Shown: positions 9,534-17,843, numbered from the stretch's first letter. The stretch: DNA of 64,000 nt from Nocardia brasiliensis (GCF_011801125.1 NZ_CP046171.1:3968001-4032000), one strand, 5' to 3'. Numbers and translations: made by a program. The notes: generated by a model not told the origin, from the letters alone.

Positions 9534-10271
9534 TCAGTGCAGGTACGAGGCGCCGTTTACGTTCAGGACCGAGCCTGAGGTCCAGGTTGCTTCCGGCGAG
9601 GCGAGATACCTGACCGCGGAGGCGATCTCGGCGGGTTCGGCGACTCGGCCGAATGGGCTTTGGGCGCGCACGTCGTCGGTGACGCGGTGCGCGACGCGTT
9701 CGGTGGCGACGAAGCCCGGGGCGACCGAGGCGACGGCGATCCCGTGCGGCGCCAATTCCACGGCCAGCGACTGGCCCAGCGCGTGCACGCCTGCTTTTGT
9801 CGCGCCGTAGGCGGTGTATTCGGGTTCGCCACGGAAGGCGCCGCGCGAGCCGATGTTCACGATGCGGCCCGCGATCCCTTTGTCGATCATGTGCCTCGCT
9901 ACGAGATACGACACATTGGCCGTGCCGAACAGGTTGACGTCCAACGTTTCCCGCCAGGCCCGCTGCCACTCGGCATAGTCGGTATCGAGCACCGGCTGCG
10001 CGATGTTCACCGCCGCATTGTTGACCAGCACGTCGATCGCCCCGAGCCCCTCGATGGCCGCGTCGACGAACCCCGCCACCGCCTCCGGCGAACGCACATC
10101 CCCGCCGACAAGCACGTGTCCGCTCCCCGGCAACTGTTCCAGCGTCTCCGCCGCATCGTCACGCCTGGACGAATAGTGCACCGCCACCCGGTCGCCGCCC
10201 GCCGCGAACGCCACCGCGACAGCCCGCCCGATCCCCCGCGAAGCCCCCGTAACCAACACACCTCTACTCAC
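9534..10271 (-). CDS. SDR family oxidoreductase (FabG-like)
   Basis: A classical short-chain dehydrogenase of about 245 aa that should reduce a carbonyl or oxidise an alcohol with NAD(P). It opens with GVLVTGASRGIG (cofactor-binding TGxxxGxG), has the NNAAVN segment in place of NNAG, the catalytic Ser in VNIGSRG, YGATK (Tyr and Lys) and a C-terminal VLNVNGASYLH. The frame is open much further upstream (to 10445), but family alignment places the start at GTG 10271 or 10274, right before the Rossmann motif. The substrate cannot be inferred, and no partner gene is evident. Confidence 0.85.
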   Translation of the reverse strand: MSRGVLVTGASRGIGRAVAVAFAAGGDRVAVHYSSRRDDAAETLEQLPGSGHVLVGGDVRSPEAVAGFVDAAIEGLGAIDVLVNNAAVNIAQPVLDTDYAEWQRAWRETLDVNLFGTANVSYLVARHMIDKGIAGRIVNIGSRGAFRGEPEYTAYGATKAGVHALGQSLAVELAPHGIAVASVAPGFVATERVAHRVTDDVRAQSPFGRVAEPAEIASAVRYLASPEATWTSGSVLNVNGASYLH

Positions 10272-10511
10272 CACCCCACCAAGCCTGCCATCCCGCCGCA
10301 CAGTGGTCCCCACGGAGTGGTGCATCTCCTCGGCGCTCTGGCACGGCGAATGCCGCGCGAACGGTGCCCAGCGTTGACGCCTCGGCGTAACAGATCCGCC
10401 GGGCGAGACGGCGTGCACCGAACCCGAGGACTGCCGGTTGCCCACGCACGCAAAGAGTGACCCACCAGGCCGTCTCAGCCGCAGTCCGCGTCCAGGAGAA
10501 GATCATTGGTG

Positions 10512-10582
10512 AAATGCACTAGTGGAGCGGGGATCTCCTGGCAAATGCGCTAGTGACGTAGGACACGTTGGGTGGCAACGTG
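10512..10582 (+). promoter_or_regulatory. Direct and inverted repeats upstream of the secreted hydrolase
   Basis: AAATGCACTAGTG (10512-10524) and AAATGCGCTAGTG (10543-10555) are direct repeats 31 bp apart, about three helical turns; the first contains the palindrome CACTAGTG. CACGTT (10564-10569) and AACGTG (10577-10582) form an inverted repeat just before the GTG start at 10590. This is a likely promoter-operator region; the regulator is unknown. The rest of 10275-10511 shows nothing recognisable. Confidence 0.5.
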
Positions 10583-10589
10583 ACTTAGC

Positions 10590-12404
10590 GTGGCAAGAGC
10601 GACACGGCGTCTCGGACAGTCGAAACAGCAGGGGCGGGGGCGCGGTACGCGCCGAAATGGTTGGGCCGCAATGGTCGTGATGACGGTAGTCGCCGCCGGT
10701 CTGCTCCCGGCGGGTTCGGCGACGGCTGAGCAGCCGCCCGCGTCGGCGGCTACCGATCGGCAGGAACAGCCTGTCGCGACTCGCGACGGCATCGCCGTAT
10801 CCTACGTCAGCTTTCTGCTGCCGCTACCGGCGAGTGCCGCACCGCATCCGGCGTCGTGTGAACGCACCGGGTACCTGCGCTACCGCGCCGTCGGCAGCCC
10901 GCAGGACGCGCGGGACGCGGATGCCGTCGTGGTGCAGCAGGCCGGAATGATCGGCGGCGCAGTCAATTCCGACGGTGTCGCGGCGAATACCGTGCGTTCG
11001 GCCAAGTCACTCGGTCGCAACGTCGAATTCTGGGCGCTGGCCCGGCGCGGGTCCTGTTTGGATGAGACAGTCGGTTTCGATTACGCGCTCGAGACCGGCA
11101 ACTACTTGGACGCGGTCGACTACTACTTCAACGGCAAGCCGATCGAGGGCCGCACTTTCCCCGGCTTCAAGACCTCGGCCGAGCTGCCGATCCTGGACGC
11201 GTTCGGCGTGGAGCGAGTGGTTCGCGACCAGTACGAGATCATGCTGCACGAATTGCCGGATCAGGCTGAGCGGCAACGTAAATACGTGTGCACCGGCATC
11301 TCGATGGGCGGGCTCGTCACCGGGTTCTTCTCGGACTGGGACTTCGACGGCAACCCGGCCACGCAGGCCGACGCGGGTTACAACCAGTGCGCCGCCTTCG
11401 CCGCACAGGATTCCATGGTGTCCTCCGACCCGGCCGCGATCCAGAACACTCCGTTCTTCCGCGACGTCACCGAGGCCATCACCGGCCCGGCGAACGGAGT
11501 TCTCAAAGCCGGTTTCGACAGCGGTGTGCTGCCGATGCGCACGCTCGGGCCGATGCCGGTGATCGGCACCAAAGCGATGCTGCTCTATCGATTGGCCGGA
11601 CTCGCCGCGCATTTGGAGCCGGACGCGGAAAGCCAACTGCTGGCCCACATCCACGATCCCGAGCTCGAGGCGACGCTCACCACGCTGTTCAGCCCGAGCT
11701 GGGCGGCCACCGTCACGGGCGGGGCGAGCGGTGAGGGCACCATCCGGGACTACCGGTTCACCAACGCGGCGTTGCTCGGCACCCTGATCGACAACAACTC
11801 CGGCAATTTCGCGCTGCTGCAGCAGGGGCTCGGCGCACTGTCCGGCGGACCGGTGGCCGAGAAGACGTTCCCGAATCACGGTGGTCTGACCCAGGTTCCG
11901 GTGCTCGGCAACTACCTGCGGATGAGCGCCGGACCGCAGACCAGGATGGGGCCGACCGACCGCACCGCGCTGTATACGTGGCGCAACTACAACGACGTCG
12001 TCGGTGTCCCGTGGACCGCCCCGAATCGGGAGACCGCCGACATCCACGAGGTGGCACGGCAATTGGGCACCGGCTGGCCGAGCGCTTACTGGGAGACCTA
12101 CTTCCCGTTGCGGATCATCGTCGACATCGCCGCCGGGTTCGGCGGCGCACGCACCGGCGACATGGTGAACCTGCGCTACCACAACATGAGTCGCACCAAA
12201 CCGAACTTCATCGCCTACGCCGGCGACAGCGTCGTCCAATACGGTGTCGGCACTTGGCTGCCCGCCCCGCCGACGGCCCAGGTCGAACAACTCCCCGGCT
12301 ACACCCACGTGGACACGATCGGCGCCGCGGCCGTGCAGAACAACGGAAAACCGGACTACAGCGGGCAATATCTCGCCGAGTTCATCCGGGGTTTGACCCC
12401 GTAG
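10590..12404 (+). CDS. Secreted alpha/beta-hydrolase-like protein
   Basis: A 604-aa protein with a basic N-terminus (RRLGQ, RRNGW), a hydrophobic core at about residues 28-42 and a likely AEQPP signal-peptidase site near 47, so export is expected. Residues around 233-242 read CTGISMGGL, a GxSxGG nucleophile elbow with Ser238. The C-terminal GYTHVD could supply the His. This looks like an exported esterase or lipase, but the substrate is unknown. The GTG start gives the longest signal sequence; ATG 10671 would leave it too short. A hairpin follows its stop. Confidence 0.75.
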   Translation: MARATRRLGQSKQQGRGRGTRRNGWAAMVVMTVVAAGLLPAGSATAEQPPASAATDRQEQPVATRDGIAVSYVSFLLPLPASAAPHPASCERTGYLRYRAVGSPQDARDADAVVVQQAGMIGGAVNSDGVAANTVRSAKSLGRNVEFWALARRGSCLDETVGFDYALETGNYLDAVDYYFNGKPIEGRTFPGFKTSAELPILDAFGVERVVRDQYEIMLHELPDQAERQRKYVCTGISMGGLVTGFFSDWDFDGNPATQADAGYNQCAAFAAQDSMVSSDPAAIQNTPFFRDVTEAITGPANGVLKAGFDSGVLPMRTLGPMPVIGTKAMLLYRLAGLAAHLEPDAESQLLAHIHDPELEATLTTLFSPSWAATVTGGASGEGTIRDYRFTNAALLGTLIDNNSGNFALLQQGLGALSGGPVAEKTFPNHGGLTQVPVLGNYLRMSAGPQTRMGPTDRTALYTWRNYNDVVGVPWTAPNRETADIHEVARQLGTGWPSAYWETYFPLRIIVDIAAGFGGARTGDMVNLRYHNMSRTKPNFIAYAGDSVVQYGVGTWLPAPPTAQVEQLPGYTHVDTIGAAAVQNNGKPDYSGQYLAEFIRGLTP

Positions 12405-12406
12405 TC

Positions 12407-12443
12407 GTCGGTGACCGGGCGCCGGACCGCCCTGGTCACCGAC
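12407..12443 (+). terminator. Hairpin terminator after the secreted hydrolase
   Basis: GTCGGTGACC plus GGGC (12407-12420) pairs with GCCC and GGTCACCGAC (12429-12443), with one bulged T. It starts 3 bases after the stop codon. Confidence 0.75.
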
Positions 12444-12481
12444 GCCGGGCGCGCCTTCGTCTCGGGCTGCCCGGTGCTCGT

Positions 12482-12516
12482 CCTGGGCGGCGGTGTGGGC
12501 AGCGCCGCCGCCCAGG
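12482..12516 (+). other. Perfect 12-bp stem-loop between terminator and kinase-like gene
   Basis: CCTGGGCGGCGG (12482-12493) and CCGCCGCCCAGG (12505-12516) are perfect complements with an 11-nt loop. The hairpin lies 47 bp upstream of the next gene. It may be a second terminator that insulates the downstream gene, or a leader structure. Confidence 0.5.
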
Positions 12517-12562
12517 CCACGGCGGCCGCTTCGAGCAGTCCCGCCGATGACACAATCTTCGG

Positions 12563-13558
12563 ATGGCCGCCCCCAGAACTGTCTCACCCCAACGAATCTC
12601 GGCGATGCTGGCGTCCTGCGGCGACTTCGAACTGGTCGAACTGGTCGACACCGGTCGTGTCATCAACGTGGGCGTGGGCGGCGGCGCGACGCTTATCGAG
12701 GTCGACGGGGTGCCGGTCTTCGCCAAGCGTATCCCGTTGACCGACCGGGAACTGGCCGAGCCCGGTTCCACCGCGAACCTATTCGATCTACCGATGTTCT
12801 GCCAGTACGGAATCGGCGGCCCAGGCTTCAACGCCTGGCGCGAACTGGCTGCCAACATCATCGTCACCGACGCCGTGCTGGCCGGCGAGACGCGCTCGTT
12901 TCCGATCCTCTACCACTGGCGGGTCCTGCCCGGCCGCGCACCGATCGCCGACGAGCACGCCGATATAGACGCGGTGGTCACTGCGCAGGGCAACAGTCCG
13001 GCCGTGCGTGCCCGCCTCGAGGCGCTGGCCGCCGCACCGAGCAGCCTGGTGTTGTTCTCCGAGTACATTCCACATCCGATAACCGACTGGCTGCGCGAAG
13101 ACCCCGCCGGTAAAGCGGCCGCGGTCGAGGAGCAGTTCTCCGAGATTGTGACGTTCCTGCGCGATCGCGGGTTGCTGCACATGGACGGACATTTCGGCAA
13201 CATGCGCACCGATACCGAGCGGATCTATCTGACCGACTTCGGGCTGGCTCTCTCGGCGGACTTCGACCTGTCCGACAGCGAACGTCTCTTCGTCGAACAA
13301 CACGCCTGCTACGACGCCGATTACGCCGCGATGCGTCTCGTCAACTGGCTGGTGACCGATATCCCGATGCTGCCCAGCGGCAGTCCGATCACCCGCAACG
13401 AGTACGTACTCCAGTGCGCCGGTGGGCATATCCCGCCGGACGTGCCACCGGCGATCGCCGCGATCGTGGCCCGCCACGCGCCCGCCGCCGCGAAGATGAA
13501 CGCCTTCATCTGGAAGCTATTCGACGGCGAGGTCCACGCCGGGTACCACGAGATGTAA
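12563..13558 (+). CDS. Protein-kinase-fold protein, possible phosphotransferase
   Basis: A 331-aa protein with the C-lobe core of the kinase/aminoglycoside-phosphotransferase fold: GLLHMDGHFGNM (catalytic Asp and downstream Asn) followed by IYLTDFGLAL (metal-binding DFG). The N-lobe has a possible Lys in VPVFAKRIPL. The substrate is unknown; it could phosphorylate a protein or small molecule. The ATG at 12563 has no Shine-Dalgarno, but ACACAAT lies close upstream, so the transcript may be leaderless. It stands alone, convergent with the MerR gene. Confidence 0.7.
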   Translation: MAAPRTVSPQRISAMLASCGDFELVELVDTGRVINVGVGGGATLIEVDGVPVFAKRIPLTDRELAEPGSTANLFDLPMFCQYGIGGPGFNAWRELAANIIVTDAVLAGETRSFPILYHWRVLPGRAPIADEHADIDAVVTAQGNSPAVRARLEALAAAPSSLVLFSEYIPHPITDWLREDPAGKAAAVEEQFSEIVTFLRDRGLLHMDGHFGNMRTDTERIYLTDFGLALSADFDLSDSERLFVEQHACYDADYAAMRLVNWLVTDIPMLPSGSPITRNEYVLQCAGGHIPPDVPPAIAAIVARHAPAAAKMNAFIWKLFDGEVHAGYHEM

Positions 13559-13587
13559 AGGCCATCGCCCCAACACAACTCGCGGCA

Positions 13588-13616
13588 GCTCGTAGCTCAG
13601 CGGGTTGAGCTCGAGC
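13588..13616. terminator. Bidirectional hairpin between convergent genes
   Basis: GCTC..AGCTCA (13588-13599) pairs with TGAGCT/CGAGC (13606-13616) around a 6-nt loop. It overlaps the last codons of the MerR gene and lies 30 bp past the kinase-like gene, so it could serve both. Confidence 0.5.
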
Positions 13617-14025
13617 GTTCGGCGGCGGCCAGTGTGGCGGCGTGTGCGCGCAGGATGCGGCGGTGCTCGGGGCAATAGTCGAGCTGCTCGTGTCGGCAGT
13701 CGAGCAGGTGTCGCAAGACCACTTGCGCCTGCTGGATCTGCTCGATCTGCTCGTCGAGTTGGCGCACCTTGCCCGAGGTCATTGCCCGCCAACTTGATTC
13801 GTCACCATCGGACTGAGCGACAAACCGCGCGATCTCGGCGAGCGTGAAGCCGGCCGACTTGAGTAGATCGATGAAGGCGACCTGTTCGACCGCGCGTTCG
13901 TCGAAGCACCGTTTGCCACCCGCGCGTCCTGATGTTTGCAGCAGACCCTTGCGCTCGTAGAAGCGCAGCGCCGACGAAGCGAGTCCGGTGCGTTCGCGGA
14001 GTTCGGATATCGATAGTTCACCCAT
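13597..14025 (-). CDS. MerR family transcriptional regulator
   Basis: A 142-aa regulator. The N-terminal winged helix reads ISELRERTGLASSALRFYERKGLL, followed by the dimerisation helix KVRQLDEQIEQIQQAQVVLRHLL. The C-terminus has two cysteines in LDCRHEQLDYCPEHRR, which could sense metal or redox state as in SoxR-type MerR proteins. The ATG at 14025 fits the family start; the longer frame upstream is a shadow of the divergent SDR gene. The gap to the SDR contains a palindrome, so it probably controls itself and that gene. Confidence 0.9.
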   Translation of the reverse strand: MGELSISELRERTGLASSALRFYERKGLLQTSGRAGGKRCFDERAVEQVAFIDLLKSAGFTLAEIARFVAQSDGDESSWRAMTSGKVRQLDEQIEQIQQAQVVLRHLLDCRHEQLDYCPEHRRILRAHAATLAAAERSSSTR

Positions 14026-14029
14026 TGAC

Positions 14030-14045
14030 TTGAACCGTAGTTCAA
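14030..14045. promoter_or_regulatory. Putative MerR operator
   Basis: TTGAAC-CGTA-GTTCAA is a perfect 6-bp inverted repeat immediately upstream of the MerR start and 66 bp before the divergent SDR. The half-site TTGAAC is further echoed by GGGTTGAC at 14052. Location and symmetry fit an autoregulatory site. Confidence 0.65.
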
Positions 14046-14110
14046 CGTGAAGGGTTGACGGAAGCACGCCGTGCCCGCGGCGATAGACACCGGATTCGTG
14101 AGGAGTGGCA

Positions 14111-14884
14111 GTGGCTGACACAGCAGGTGTGGCGGTGGTGACCGGAGCCGGGCGAGGGATCGGGCTGGCGATCGTGCGCGCACTGGTCGACAACGGATTC
14201 ACCGTGGTCGCCGGCAGTCGCACGATCACCCCACAGCTGCGCGCGGCGACTCCGGACGCGGTCGAGGTGGATCTGACCGGCGCGGACGGCTCGGTCCGCC
14301 TGATCCGCCACACGATGGACCGGCACGGCGGTATCGACCTGCTCGTCAACAATGTCGCAGGTACCTCGACCCCGGCCGGTGGCTTTCTCGCGCTCGGCGA
14401 CGACTCGTGGCAGCACACCTTTGACGCGACGCTCATGTCAACCGTTCGCACGACCAGGGCAGCGTTGCCGAGTCTGCTGCATCGGCAGGGCACGATCGTC
14501 AACATCGGCTCGATCAACGCCAGACTGCCGCAGGCGCGGTTGGTCGCCCAGTCCGCCGCGAAGGCCGCGGTGTCGAATCTCGGCAAAGCGCTCGCCGAAG
14601 AGTTCGGCGGACAAGGTCTGCGCGTGAACACGATCTCCCCCGGCCCGGTGCTCACCGACCTGTGGACGACCCCCGGCGGCCCCGGCGACACCCTCGCCCG
14701 AAAAGCGGGCGTTCCGCTCAGCGACGTCGCGGCGCAACTACCCGCGATACTGGGCATGTCCACCGGCCGATTCACCAGCCCCGAGGAGATCGCGGCCCTC
14801 GTCGTGTTCCTCGCATCCGGCCACGCGCCGAACATCAGTGGCGCGGAACTGATCATCGACGGCGGCATGCTCAAGACCCTCTAG
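14111..14884 (+). CDS. SDR family oxidoreductase
   Basis: A 257-aa short-chain dehydrogenase: VAVVTGAGRGIGLAI cofactor motif, DLLVNNVAG, NIGSIN (catalytic Ser) and a C-terminal ISGAELIIDGGM. The usual YxxxK is changed: the segment reads LVAQSAAKAAV, so the catalytic Tyr position appears to be Gln or Ser while the Lys remains. That may mean altered or lost redox activity. GTG 14111 has AGGAG at 14101-14105; GTG 14105 would sit on the ribosome site. It is divergent from and probably controlled by the MerR gene. Confidence 0.82.
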   Translation: MADTAGVAVVTGAGRGIGLAIVRALVDNGFTVVAGSRTITPQLRAATPDAVEVDLTGADGSVRLIRHTMDRHGGIDLLVNNVAGTSTPAGGFLALGDDSWQHTFDATLMSTVRTTRAALPSLLHRQGTIVNIGSINARLPQARLVAQSAAKAAVSNLGKALAEEFGGQGLRVNTISPGPVLTDLWTTPGGPGDTLARKAGVPLSDVAAQLPAILGMSTGRFTSPEEIAALVVFLASGHAPNISGAELIIDGGMLKTL

Positions 14885-14923
14885 CTCGGAACCTCGGCGA
14901 TCCTGCCGCGCCCCGACCTGGAC

Positions 14924-14996
14924 GGTCGATCACCAGGTAATGGTGGCGGCGGCCTCTCGGCCGATACCGCCACCATTACCTGGTGATCAAGCGACC
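14924..14996. repeat. Stem-loop repeat family, copy D
   Basis: The arms are perfect over 22 bp (14928-14949 and 14967-14988; GATCACCAGGTAATGGTGGC start), bordered by GGTC and GACC. The loop is GCCTCTCGGCCGATA. It starts 40 bp after the SDR stop and lies about 90 bp before the next gene. Same arm subtype as copy A. Confidence 0.87.
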
Positions 14997-15084
14997 AAGA
15001 TGCGCCACGCGCCGTACAGGCGGGGACCGGTTGCGAGATAACCGGTTCCGTCCGGTATCGCCGACCTGCGGGAGGATGCTGCCC

Positions 15085-15456
15085 ATGGATCGCCTCATCG
15101 ACCTGGACCTGGCCGCCGCCGAGATCCTCTCGCGCTTACCCGCGTGGACCGCGTCGGGACTGGTTCCCGGCCCGCTCACCTGGCGCGACGGGACGGCGCG
15201 CTGGCCTCGGCCACTCGAGACCGAGCGAACCCTCGTCACCGATCCCGACTCGGTCGGAGTGCAGATCGAGGATGGCGACGAACGAAATATCGTGCGCATC
15301 GTCCTCTTTCGTGGCGGGTGGGCCGATGTCGACGCCCTGGCCGGCGGCGAAGGCATAACGGAGAACCCGGACGTCAGCAGCGTGGCGGAATTCGGCGCCC
15401 TCCTCGACTCGGCGATCACACGGTTCATGAACGTCCGACGGCCACCGGCGATCTGA
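15085..15456 (+). CDS. Hypothetical protein
   Basis: A 123-aa soluble protein that I do not recognise. The start ATG 15085 is chosen because GGGAGGA lies at 15069-15075; the frame upstream runs into stem-loop copy D. The sequence has a balanced composition with an acidic VQIEDGDERN segment and an aromatic LFRGGWADV segment, suggesting a small beta-rich domain. No membrane segment or signal is visible. Nothing in the context suggests a function. Confidence 0.6.
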   Translation: MDRLIDLDLAAAEILSRLPAWTASGLVPGPLTWRDGTARWPRPLETERTLVTDPDSVGVQIEDGDERNIVRIVLFRGGWADVDALAGGEGITENPDVSSVAEFGALLDSAITRFMNVRRPPAI

Positions 15457-15815
15457 GCACACCCACTCGGCCGCCAAGACACCGGCTTTCCCGGCGACGC
15501 CAAAGCCAGCACGATGAGGCCTGATGCCAACGCGGAACCTCAACCGTTCGAAGCACTCTGCGAACTCGTTCCAGCTGCCACACCTGACCGCAACGGCTCG
15601 CGACGCCTCCGAACAACCGTGACATCGAACCCGATCGGGGACGGACCACACCTCTCGGAGACTGCGCCACGACGTGAAGCCAGGTCGCCCTGACCGGCAA
15701 CCCGATCGACACCGCGCGCACCTTCGCCGGCCTCGCGGGCAAGTGCCCGCGCGTCGATGAGACGTGCACCCCTGACTCTGACTACGCAGCCGCGGCGCTG
15801 CTGGCCGCATTGCCA
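15457..15815. other. Region without recognisable gene
   Basis: About 360 bp between the hypothetical gene and the TetR operator. Short frames exist (for example a 59-codon ATG frame from 15514), but none has a ribosome site and protein-like composition together. It may hold decayed coding DNA. Confidence 0.4.
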
Positions 15816-15846
15816 AACCTAGTACCTCTAGGTTATAAACTAGGGG
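15816..15846. promoter_or_regulatory. Putative TetR operator
   Basis: AACCTAG (15816-15822), TACCT, CTAGGTT (15828-15834) is a perfect inverted repeat, followed by a third CTAG (15840-15843) that makes CTAGGTTATAAACTAG nearly palindromic. It lies 38 bp upstream of the TetR start and probably overlaps its promoter (TATAAA). Confidence 0.7.
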
Positions 15847-15871
15847 CACAAGCAAAGGAGGGTCGACGTTG

Positions 15872-16456
15872 ATGGCACGGGCGGGGCTCACCGCGGAGCG
15901 GATCACGCGGGCGGCGGCCGATCTCGCGGACGCGATCGGGTTCGACGGCGTCACGATGTCGGCGCTGGCCAAGCAGTTCGGGGTCAAGGACGCGAGCCTG
16001 TACTCCCACGTCAAGAACCTGCAGGAGCTGCGGGCGCGGGTGACGATGCTGGCGGCGGTGGAGAAGACCGAACTCATCGCGACCGCCGTCGCGGGGCGCG
16101 CGGGCCGTGACGCCCTCGCGGCGTTCGCGCACACCTGGCGCGATTACGCCCTGCGCCACCCGGGTCGCTACGCCGCGACTCAAGCGCCGGTGCCGCCCGG
16201 ACTGGTGAATCCCGACCCCGCCCTCGCCCGCGGCATCGAACTCACCTACGGCATGCTGCGCGCCTACGGGCTGGCCGAGCCGGACCTCACCGACGCGGTC
16301 CGACTGCTGCGCAGCACTTTTCACGGCTATGCCGCATTGGAGGCCGGCGGCGGGTTCAACCATTCCCGCGACACGGCGGCCTCCTGGGAACGCATCATCG
16401 ACGCCCTGCACGTCACGCTCGAGCAGTGGCCCCGCGAGAAGAAGGATGAATCATGA
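15872..16456 (+). CDS. TetR/AcrR family regulator with WHG-type C-terminal domain
   Basis: A 194-aa repressor. The N-terminal HTH reads ITRAAADLADAIGFDGVTMS, then ALAKQFGVKDASLYSHVKN as the recognition unit. The ligand domain resembles the TetR_C_33/WHG type (RHPGRYAATQ and FHGYAALE). ATG 15872 has AAGGAGGGT at 15855-15863; TTG 15869 is less likely. Its 3' end overlaps the hydrolase start as ATGA, so the two form an operon, and the operator upstream suggests self-repression. Confidence 0.92.
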   Translation: MARAGLTAERITRAAADLADAIGFDGVTMSALAKQFGVKDASLYSHVKNLQELRARVTMLAAVEKTELIATAVAGRAGRDALAAFAHTWRDYALRHPGRYAATQAPVPPGLVNPDPALARGIELTYGMLRAYGLAEPDLTDAVRLLRSTFHGYAALEAGGGFNHSRDTAASWERIIDALHVTLEQWPREKKDES

Positions 16457-17301
16457 AGTCCGGCACGCTGCAAGTCCCTGGCGCAACGCTGTTCTATGAG
16501 GAACGCGGCAGCGGCCCGCTGCTTGTTCTGCTGCCGGGCAGTGGCGCCGACGCCGCGATGTTCGATCATGTCGCACAGGTGCTGGTGCCGCACTTCACGG
16601 TGCTGGCCGCCGACCCGCGCGGCTATTCGCGCAGCCCGCTCGACGGCCCGCCGGTGGATCAACGGGTCGAGGTGATGAGCGACGACATCCATCGCCTCAT
16701 TGAAGACCGCGCTCCCGCAGGCGAATCCGTCTACGTCTTCGGGGCCAGCGGCGGTGCGGTGGTCGCGCTGGATCTGCTCGCTCGCCACCCCGAGCGGCTG
16801 GCCCTCGTCGTCGCCCACGAACCGCCGTCGTTCGGCGTGCTGCCCGACGCGGCGGACCATCGCGCGTTCGTCGACGAGGTCTACGCCCTGTTCCACCGCG
16901 AAGGCGCGGCCGTCGCCGGCGCCCATTTCGCGGCCGGTGTCGGCGCGCAACTGCGCGGCATGCCGGACCCGGCGACGCTGCCGCCGCGCGCCGCCGACAT
17001 GGTCGCCCGGGTCATGGCCAACCTCCCGATCATGCTGGAACACGAACTGCGGCAGATCACTTCGTATCTACCCGACGAAACCGCGCTCACCGAGCACGCC
17101 GACCGACTCGTGCTCGCCGTCGGCGCCGAGTCCCCCGGCACCCTTCCCTACCGACCGGCCACCACCCTCGCCGAACGCCTCGGCGCCCGGCTGGTCGAAT
17201 TCCCCGGCGGCCACGGCGGCCTCAACCAACACCCCGGACCCTTCGCCCAAAAACTCCTGGACCTCCTTCTCTCCGCCCGCACCGGCCCAAGCGCCACATA
17301 G
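16453..17301 (+). CDS. Alpha/beta hydrolase
   Basis: A 282-aa cytosolic hydrolase with the oxyanion LLPGSGADAAMFDHV segment, AADPRGYSRS, the nucleophile elbow VFGASGGAV (Ser99) and a C-terminal GGHGGLNQHP carrying the likely catalytic His. ATG 16453 overlaps the TetR stop (ATGA), so it is translationally coupled and presumably induced by the TetR ligand. The substrate may resemble that ligand. Its last 70 bases are C-rich, with no clear terminator. Confidence 0.9.
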   Translation: MKSGTLQVPGATLFYEERGSGPLLVLLPGSGADAAMFDHVAQVLVPHFTVLAADPRGYSRSPLDGPPVDQRVEVMSDDIHRLIEDRAPAGESVYVFGASGGAVVALDLLARHPERLALVVAHEPPSFGVLPDAADHRAFVDEVYALFHREGAAVAGAHFAAGVGAQLRGMPDPATLPPRAADMVARVMANLPIMLEHELRQITSYLPDETALTEHADRLVLAVGAESPGTLPYRPATTLAERLGARLVEFPGGHGGLNQHPGPFAQKLLDLLLSARTGPSAT

Positions 17302-17324
17302 AACACTCGTCGAAATCGGTCATA

Positions 17325-17843
17325 TCAGGCTGGGTCAGTCGGGCGCTGCGCGGCAATCGACGGCGGTCCCGCGAGTGCCGCCAGCCGGTCGACTACCTCG
17401 GCCAACGGTTTGCTCGTATCGATCTCGACAGTCGCCACCGAGCGCAGCAATGGTTCGATTTCGGCGATATCGGCCATGATTCGTTCGCGTTCTGCGGCGG
17501 TCTTGCCGAAGGGGTTGGTGTCGCGATGCGCTATGCGGTCGAGGATGACCGGCACCGGGGCGCTGAGCAGGACGATCTCGTCGAATCGAGGATAGAACCG
17601 GACCTGGTTGCTTACGGCGCCTCCGATGAACAGTGGTTGGCCGGACCGTTCGTGGTGTGCGAGCAGTGCTTCGACGCGCGCTTCGCGCCACTGTGGCTCC
17701 GAGCCGGTGCCGTCGGCGTGTGGAAGTTCCTCGATCCAGTCGCCGTAATCGGTGTCCACCACCGGGAATCCCCGGTGCGCCAGCGCGATCAGCGCCGTGG
17801 ATTTCCCGGTGCCGGACATGCCTGTCACCAAAATAGCCGCCAC
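17325..17843 (-). CDS. AAA-type/shikimate-kinase-like P-loop ATPase
   Basis: A 172-aa P-loop protein: MAAILVTGMSGTGKSTAL is a Walker A motif with the short kinase-type fold, followed by the DTDYGDW segment used by nucleotide and small-molecule kinases, and a lid-like RIAHRDTNPFGKTAAERER. Size matches adenylylsulfate/shikimate kinase relatives, so it probably phosphorylates a small molecule. GTG 17843 starts just before the beta strand. It is convergent with the hydrolase, with a 23-bp gap. Confidence 0.75.
   Translation of the reverse strand: MAAILVTGMSGTGKSTALIALAHRGFPVVDTDYGDWIEELPHADGTGSEPQWREARVEALLAHHERSGQPLFIGGAVSNQVRFYPRFDEIVLLSAPVPVILDRIAHRDTNPFGKTAAERERIMADIAEIEPLLRSVATVEIDTSKPLAEVVDRLAALAGPPSIAAQRPTDPA

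Noticed and set aside
13007..13260. tRNA-like or RNA gene in the window
   Set aside because: No cloverleaf or rRNA-like sequence was recognised anywhere; listed only to record that I looked.
15680..15868. Frame containing TGNPIDTARTFAGLAG upstream of TetR
   Set aside because: Looks partly protein-like but runs through the operator and has no start or ribosome site; at most a remnant.
15136..16134. 332-aa minus-strand frame
   Set aside because: Opposite-strand shadow of the hypothetical and TetR genes, with no family-like segment.
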